Positions 30,186 through 36,830 of a stretch of DNA of 36,830 nt are shown in pieces. The notes under the pieces were generated by a model that made no database searches, was not told where the DNA came from, and saw only the letters and a list, made by a program, of their open reading frames with translations. The first letter of the stretch is position 1; the number at the start of each line of letters is the position of its first letter. This DNA is from CAVPLM01 sp964497095 (lineage in GTDB: Bacteria > Actinomycetota > Thermoleophilia > RBG-16-64-13), in the NCBI GenBank assembly GCA_964497095.1, contig CAZCCL010000014.1, forward strand, positions 1-36,830, in the 5' to 3' direction. The translations under genes were made by a program, and so were the position numbers.

Positions 30186-31419
30186 TACCTGGGTCATATT
30201 CTCGGAGGAACTCCGCGGGCATCTCCGCAGCCGCTGGTATCTCTTCTTCACGGTAGCGGTCGTCGTGCTGCTTGTGGTCGCGATGCTTGTGGTGCCACTG
30301 TTCATGGATGGCGAGGCCGACTCCGGCGGAGCCTCGGCGGCCGAGACGGACCTCAGCCGGATCGGTTTCGTCGACAATAGCGGCATCTTTTCAAGGCCGG
30401 AGGGACAGCCCGGCCCTGTAAGGTACGACGCCCGTGCTGAGGGGCTCCAGGCGCTCGCGCGTGGAGAGATCGATTCGCTCTACGTGATCCCGGAAGACTA
30501 TCTGCAGTCGGGCAGGATCGAGCAGTACGCGGAGTTCGAGGGCAGGTTCCCATCCAACCCAGGCGGCGAAAGCACTTTCCGGGCCTGGCTCGTCCAGGGA
30601 CTGATCGCCGGGAAGGTGGAACCCGCCGTGCTGGCAAGGGTCTTCGCCCCGGCCGATTACGAGGACTATCGGGTGGAAAAAGACGGCACGGTCTCGGAAG
30701 TCACTCCCACCGCCGTGGCGGTAGGGGGGCTCCTCGTGCCCCTGCTCTTCGCCGGGCTCCTGGGGCTCGGTCTGGCCGTGGGCGCGGGCTACATGGTGCA
30801 GAACGTGGCCGAAGAGAAGGAGAGCCGTCTGGTCGAAGTGGTCATCACTTCGACCTCGCCGTTCTCGATCATGGCGGGCAAACTCCTCGCGCTGGGCACT
30901 ATCGGTCTGACCCAGGCCGCGGTGTGGATCGTGACGACGGCCCTCACGATCCCGGTGATATTCGACCGGATCGCGGGCGCCGGTGAGTTCACGGTCTCGG
31001 CGAGCTTGTGGGCCACTATCATCGGCTGCTTCATCACGGGGTACCTCCTCACCACCACTCTTGCCATCTTCCTAGGCGCCGTCGCCCCATCCAGCCGAGA
31101 GGCGTCACGGCTGGGAGGGTGGATCCCCGTGGTCGGTTTCGTTCCCTTCTGGTTCGTCGGTTTCCTGCTGATGCAGCCAAACGGGTTGGCTGCCCGTCTC
31201 CTCTCGTACTTACCTATTACCGCGCCGACTGGGATCCTGGTGAGGATAGGTGTAGGCGGAGACATGGCCGGGTGGCAGATCGCGGCGTCCCTAGCGGGGG
31301 TGGCGGCGACAGCGGCAGTCTTTCTTTGGGTGTCGACGCGCGTGTTCAGGGCCGCGATACTCATGCGAGGCCAGAACTTCAGCCGACACAACCTCTGGAC
31401 CGCGCTGCGCAGCGGCTGA
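30166..31419 (+). CDS. ABC-2 type permease, NatB-like
   Basis: The 417-aa protein starts at a GTG after GAGGAGG. One N-terminal helix (YLFFTVAVVVLLVVAMLVVP) is followed by a large outer domain (residues 48-180), then five C-terminal helices. The diagnostic ABC-2 coupling sequence MVQNVAEEKESRLVEVVITS comes before the third. This is the NatB/YhaP architecture, functionally linked to the overlapping ATPase gene. NatAB exports sodium in Bacillus; the substrate here is unassigned. Confidence 0.9.
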   Translation: MHGRAPDTWVIFSEELRGHLRSRWYLFFTVAVVVLLVVAMLVVPLFMDGEADSGGASAAETDLSRIGFVDNSGIFSRPEGQPGPVRYDARAEGLQALARGEIDSLYVIPEDYLQSGRIEQYAEFEGRFPSNPGGESTFRAWLVQGLIAGKVEPAVLARVFAPADYEDYRVEKDGTVSEVTPTAVAVGGLLVPLLFAGLLGLGLAVGAGYMVQNVAEEKESRLVEVVITSTSPFSIMAGKLLALGTIGLTQAAVWIVTTALTIPVIFDRIAGAGEFTVSASLWATIIGCFITGYLLTTTLAIFLGAVAPSSREASRLGGWIPVVGFVPFWFVGFLLMQPNGLAARLLSYLPITAPTGILVRIGVGGDMAGWQIAASLAGVAATAAVFLWVSTRVFRAAILMRGQNFSRHNLWTALRSG

Positions 31420-31535
31420 CGCGGCCGCCGTCTACCAGCGCCGAGAGCCACCACGTCCGTTCACCTCAGGTCCAAGCGACGTGTGCGATTATGGACGGCA
31501 CAGATCTTCAGAAGAGGCCGGGAAGGAAGCGACCG

Positions 31536-33170
31536 ATGGTGATCACGGACATACTCGTGCGCAATGCGAATCTCTATCCCGACGAGGTCTGCCTGGTCGA
31601 AGTCAATCCCGAACTGCAGGAGTTGCGTGAGGTCACGTGGCGTGAGTACGAGCTCATGGAACCCAATCCGCACGAGCATTCCCGGCGGGAGATGACCTGG
31701 CGGCAATTCGACAATGCCGCCAACCAGTTCGCCAACCTGCTGCTGGCCCGGGGTATCGGAAAGGGCGACAAGGTGGTCGTACTCCTCATGAACTGCCTCG
31801 AATGGCTGCCGATCTACTTCGGGGTCCTCAAGACCGGCGCGGTCGCGGTACCGATGAACTTCCGGTACACCGCGGAGGAGATAGAGTACGGTCTCAAGCT
31901 CTCGGAGGCTCGAGGGCTGGTCTTTGGGCCCGAGTTCATCGGCCGCATCGAGACGATCATCGACCGCATCCCCCGGGTCGATCAGCGGTTCTTCGTCGGC
32001 GTCGACTGTCCCACCTTCGCAGAATGTTTCCGGGAGCTGGCTTCCGTTTGTTCCGCCGGGGCCCCGGAGATCGAGATTGCTGAAGAGGAGGATGCGGCGA
32101 TATATTTCTCTTCGGGCACCACCGGCTTTCCCAAGGCGATCCTGCACGATCATCGCAGCATACTGTCCGCATGCGTGACTGAACAGGCGCACCATGGACA
32201 GGGCCCCGACGACAACTTCCTCTGCATCGCGCCGCTCTACCACACGGGCGGCAAGATGCATTGGTTCGGTAGCCTCCTCGCGGGCAGCAAGGGCGTGCTA
32301 CTGCGTGGAGTGAAGCCCGAGTGGATCCTGAAGACGATTTCCGAGGAGAAAGTGACGATCGTCTGGCTTCTGGTGCCCTGGGCGCAGGACCTTCTGGTTG
32401 CGATCGATCAGGGCGATGTGAGGCTCGAAGACTACGAGCTCGGCCAATGGAGGCTCATGCACATCGGGGCGCAGCCGGTCCCCCCGAGCCTGGTGCATCG
32501 GTGGCAGGAACACTTCCCCGGGCAGCAGTACGACACGGACTACGGCCTGACGGAGTCGGTCGGCCCGGGCTGCGTGCACCTGGGGGTCGAGAATATCCAC
32601 AAGGTAGGCGCGATCGGTAAGGCAGGCTTCGATTGGGAGACCATGATCGTCGACGATTCGGGTACCCCGGTCCGGCGGGGGGAGATCGGGGAACTGGCCG
32701 TCAAAGGCCCGGGGGTCATGAAGGGCTATTACCGCGATCCAGAAGCCACCGCCGCCGTGCTCAAGGACGGTTGGCTGCTCACCGGTGACGTCGCCCGCGA
32801 GGATGAGGGCGGCTTCATCTACCTGGTCGACCGCAAGAAGGACGTCATCATCAGCGGCGGGGAGAACATCTACCCGGTGCAGGTGGAGGACTTCCTCCAT
32901 CGCCATGAGGCTATCAAGGACGTCGGGGTCATCGGCCTGCCCGACGAGCGCCTGGGCGAGATCGCCGCGGCCATCATCCAGCTCAAGCGAGGCCACGAGT
33001 GCACCGAAGCGGAGATCCTGGAATTCTGCGCGGCCTTACCTCGCTACAAGCGTCCGCGCAAGATCATCTTCGACAAGGTCCCCCGCAACCCGACCGGCAA
33101 GATCGACAAGCCGGCGCTACGCAAGAAGTATCATGTGGAGAGTCTGGTAGAGGCCCAGACAGAGCACTAG
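31536..33170 (+). CDS. Acyl-CoA synthetase (AMP-forming), anaerobe-type
   Basis: The 544-aa protein starts at the ATG 6 nt after AAGGAAG. The adenylation motifs are complete: P-loop YFSSGTTGFPKAI, DTDYGLTES, WLLTGDVARE, DRKKDVIISGGENIYP and catalytic Lys in NPTGKIDKPAL. The N-terminus duplicates a short block, with REVTWREYELME and REMTWRQFDNAAN separated by 18 residues, a feature I associate with ligases of syntrophic and sulfate-reducing bacteria. It activates a fatty or aromatic acid to its CoA thioester; the chain length is not readable. It is 116 nt after the ABC-2 permease and may be a separate unit. Confidence 0.92.
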   Translation: MVITDILVRNANLYPDEVCLVEVNPELQELREVTWREYELMEPNPHEHSRREMTWRQFDNAANQFANLLLARGIGKGDKVVVLLMNCLEWLPIYFGVLKTGAVAVPMNFRYTAEEIEYGLKLSEARGLVFGPEFIGRIETIIDRIPRVDQRFFVGVDCPTFAECFRELASVCSAGAPEIEIAEEEDAAIYFSSGTTGFPKAILHDHRSILSACVTEQAHHGQGPDDNFLCIAPLYHTGGKMHWFGSLLAGSKGVLLRGVKPEWILKTISEEKVTIVWLLVPWAQDLLVAIDQGDVRLEDYELGQWRLMHIGAQPVPPSLVHRWQEHFPGQQYDTDYGLTESVGPGCVHLGVENIHKVGAIGKAGFDWETMIVDDSGTPVRRGEIGELAVKGPGVMKGYYRDPEATAAVLKDGWLLTGDVAREDEGGFIYLVDRKKDVIISGGENIYPVQVEDFLHRHEAIKDVGVIGLPDERLGEIAAAIIQLKRGHECTEAEILEFCAALPRYKRPRKIIFDKVPRNPTGKIDKPALRKKYHVESLVEAQTEH

Positions 33171-33239
33171 GCTCCCCTCCCCCGCTACCGTGCCGGTCCG
33201 GACTTAACGCCCTCCCCACTGGGTGCCCGCCGGTACCCG

Positions 33240-33590
33240 TCATTCAGGTTGCAGGAGACCTATGGGGATGCCTTCGGGATCCGCGAACATCGCCCAAAAA
33301 CCCACCCCTGGGATTGCCGTCCTCGGCGCTATCACCGTCGCCCCCGAGACCAAAGCCCTGGTGAGGGTTGACTCGATGTCCTCAACGTGGAAGTACGTGT
33401 TGAGGGCGGGGGCCGGCGCCGACTCGGGCTTGGCCATCAAGGCGCCGCCGGGAGTGTCGCCCGTCTTTATCATGGGATATCCGGGGAAGGTATCCTGGTC
33501 GAACTCCCAGTCGAACACTTTGGAATAGAACTCGATGGCCTTCGGCACATCGCTCACCATGAGTTCCCAGTGAAAGAGCGGATTTGCCAT
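33240..33590 (-). CDS. VOC (glyoxalase/bleomycin-resistance fold) protein
   Basis: The 116-aa protein starts at the ATG 8 nt after GAGGAGG; the longer frame has no site. It has the paired beta-alpha-beta-beta-beta layout: FHWELMVSDVPKAIEFYSKV, FDWEF, then NTYFHVEDIESTLTRALVSG and VGFWAMFADPEGIPIGLLQ. The His in the first strand and the Glu near the end are in the usual metal-binding positions. Substrates of such single-domain proteins vary widely. It converges on the acyl-CoA synthetase gene. Confidence 0.85.
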   Translation of the reverse strand: MANPLFHWELMVSDVPKAIEFYSKVFDWEFDQDTFPGYPMIKTGDTPGGALMAKPESAPAPALNTYFHVEDIESTLTRALVSGATVIAPRTAIPGVGFWAMFADPEGIPIGLLQPE

Positions 33591-33847
33591 CTCCCCTACC
33601 TCCTCTTGTGCTATGGTCCCGGGCCGTCCCGGCAGCGTATAGTGCACCTGACCCACAAGGTAGCTACCCACAAACTCGATAGGGCAATGCCCGGATGGGT
33701 TCGAGTCTTCTTGCCGGGTGGCTGGACGCAATACACCGGCCCCGGGACCCGGAACCTTGACTCGCCTAGAGGGGTGTGAGACAAAAGGGCGTTTGATTCC
33801 GGTAGATAGAGAGCGAGGACGGCTATGACCGGCGTGGCGGGAGCACT

Positions 33848-35701
<1,854 letters not shown>

Positions 35702-35836
35702 GAGCCCTCCCAGCCCCGCGAGGCGCCGCACCCGAGGGAGCTCGCCCGTCCTGCCTTGGCTCCATTGGATAGGCGGTGGGTCGGACGTCACGCCTGTCGT
35801 GGCGGTTCGGCTCGCTGGGCCACATCCCGGCCGCGA

Positions 35837-35845
35837 TGGTAGACT
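35837..35845 (+). promoter_or_regulatory. Possible extended -10 for the tRNA-Gln gene
   Basis: TGGTAGACT fits an extended -10 (TGn followed by TAGACT), 57 nt before the tRNA. No good -35 is seen. Confidence 0.35.
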
Positions 35846-35902
35846 TGCTTTCGTCTGTCCGGGCGGGGGGCTAGGTCGCTTTTCCCGCCCGTTCGAATCG
35901 AT

Positions 35903-35976
35903 TGCCCGGTGGTGTAACGGCAGCACGACTGGCTCTGGACCAGTTAGCCGAGGTTCGAATCCTCGCCGGGCAGCCA
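35903..35976 (+). tRNA. tRNA-Gln (anticodon CUG), CCA encoded
   Basis: The cloverleaf is complete: acceptor TGCCCGG / CCGGGCA, a 4-bp D stem, anticodon stem ACTGG / CCAGT around loop CTCTGGA (anticodon CTG), variable TAGC, and T stem CGAGG / CCTCG with TTCGAAT. The discriminator is G73 and CCA follows in the DNA (35974-35976). U1-A72 and G73 are the known identity elements for glutaminylation. It reads CAG codons and lies 201 bp after glnS on the same strand. Confidence 0.95.
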
Positions 35977-35988
35977 CCCTCTCCACCG

Positions 35989-36017
35989 TTGTCTCCCCGC
36001 ACCCTCTTCCGTATAGT
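35989..36017 (+). promoter_or_regulatory. Promoter of the last acyl-CoA synthetase gene
   Basis: TTGTCT (35989-35994) and TATAGT (36012-36017) are spaced 17 bp apart, 61 nt before the ATG and just past the tRNA 3' end. Confidence 0.55.
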
Positions 36018-36078
36018 TGGGCAACAAGGCTCGATGCCATCTTGGCGGCCATGCCGATAGATGCTTTGGGGGGGAGAT

Positions 36079-36830
36079 ATGATCCTGGACGCGCAAGAAC
36101 TGGTCACTGAGTACACCGCGGCCGGTATTTGGGGCGACAAGACGCTGATGGACCTGGTGAGCGACACGGCGGCCCTGACCCCGGACGCCGAGGCACTGGT
36201 CGACCCGCCCAACCGCGCGGAACTTATTCACGGAGAACCGCGGCGGCTTACCTACCGCGAACTTGTGACACAGGTGGATGATCTAGCCGCGGCTCTCCTC
36301 AGTGCCGGCCTGCGCAAAGACGACGTTCTCATGGTGCAGCTGCCCAACACCGTGGAGATCGTCGAGATCCTACTGGCCTGCGCCCGTCTCGGTGTGATCT
36401 GCAGCCCCGTGCCCGTGCAGTTTCGTACCCACGAGCTGCGCTACGTCATGCCGCTGCTCGAGCCCAAGGCGTTCATCACCTGCGTCGAGTTCGAGGGTCA
36501 CCCCCATCTGGACATGGTACGCAGCCTGCAGCCTGAGTTCCCCAGCCTCACCACTATCGTCGCTGCGGGGAGCGACGTGCCTGGAGGGATCACAGCGCTC
36601 GATAGGCTCCTTCTCGAGACCCAAGACACGGCCGCCCTCCAAGCCGAGCTCGAGCTCCACCCCGTGGACGCCAACGATATCTTCACAGTGTGTTGGACCT
36701 CGGGCACCGAGGCCGACCCCAAGGGTGTCCCGCGGAGTCACAATCATTGGATAGCGCCGGCTTGGGCACCCGTCGACGGGGCCCGCCTACCCGGGGTTGC
36801 ACCGTTCTCTGCCCCTTCCCCATGGTCAAT
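36079..36830 (+). CDS. AMP-binding acyl-CoA synthetase, N-terminal part, frameshift near the window end
   Basis: The frame starts at an ATG after GGGGGGGAG and runs to the window edge (250 codons). It shows LTYRELVTQVDDLAAALLSA, VLMVQLPNTVEIVEILLACA, VPVQFRTHELRYVMPLLEPK and the P-loop TVCWTSGTEADPKGVPRSHN, resembling cyclohexanecarboxylate/benzoate-type CoA ligases. After GARL (about 36778-36789) the frame loses family sense. One frame over, 36789-36830 reads TRGCTVLCPFPMVN, the expected continuation. One base is therefore probably missing near 36787, either a sequencing error near a contig end or a recent mutation. The enzyme would activate a carboxylic acid to a CoA ester. Confidence 0.82.
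   Translation, partial: MILDAQELVTEYTAAGIWGDKTLMDLVSDTAALTPDAEALVDPPNRAELIHGEPRRLTYRELVTQVDDLAAALLSAGLRKDDVLMVQLPNTVEIVEILLACARLGVICSPVPVQFRTHELRYVMPLLEPKAFITCVEFEGHPHLDMVRSLQPEFPSLTTIVAAGSDVPGGITALDRLLLETQDTAALQAELELHPVDANDIFTVCWTSGTEADPKGVPRSHNHWIAPAWAPVDGARLPGVAPFSAPSPWS

Overview
The window is high-GC DNA, densely coding on both strands, with Shine-Dalgarno-led genes and sigma70-like promoters that stand out as AT-rich islands. The gene content points to an anaerobic or microaerophilic, probably uncultivated, actinobacterial lineage (Coriobacteriia or Thermoleophilia-like; this is inference, since there is no rRNA here). Supporting genes are a PknB-type kinase with a Thr-rich outer tail, an SLH-domain surface protein, TatA, an IscR-type Rrf2 regulator, a CooT-type nickel protein, a dicluster ferredoxin, a DUF3786 protein, a flavodoxin and three acyl-CoA synthetases. 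Both window edges cut through adenylate-forming enzymes.

Layout. 0-7 kb holds mostly single genes: the start of an AMP-binding enzyme (minus), a WG-repeat lipoprotein and a cysteine hydrolase, tatA, a soluble HAD/P-type-ATPase-like protein, trmO, a relic of a DUF3795 gene, a lipoprotein, and a membrane protein divergent from an Rrf2 regulator. 7.2-11.1 kb holds the Ser/Thr kinase, the SLH protein and a SnoaL-like protein. 11.1-14.5 kb (minus) is a tight three-gene operon: class I/II aminotransferase, KamA-type radical-SAM aminomutase with an altered substrate pocket, and a CysM-like beta-substitution enzyme. 14.7-18.8 kb has DUF1801, nitroreductase, nucleotidyltransferase-fold, PH-like membrane, methyltransferase and DUF1326 genes, plus a 158-bp element bounded by inverted repeats.

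19-26.3 kb is a regulatory block. It contains a MacB-type ABC transporter (permease then ATPase), a three-gene DUF2089 / membrane / SHOCT-like cassette with an operator on its own promoter, a group II PLP decarboxylase, and a PadR gene overlapping a HAAS + zinc-ribbon + 'Sensor' membrane protein. The promoter of padR and that of the ABC transporter, 3.4 kb apart on opposite strands, are identical at 26 of 28 positions including the spacer. This suggests that PadR controls both units and that they form one signalling and export system. It is the best candidate here for an undescribed system.

26.4-29.1 kb contains small redox and metal genes: a 65-aa protein, a flavodoxin, cooT with a 68-aa helical partner, a 51-aa helical protein with the ferredoxin, and DUF3786. 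29.2-36.8 kb contains a NatAB-like ABC-2 exporter, a complete acyl-CoA synthetase, a VOC protein, glnS with an internal insertion, a tRNA-Gln(CUG) gene just downstream of it, and a truncated, apparently frameshifted acyl-CoA synthetase.
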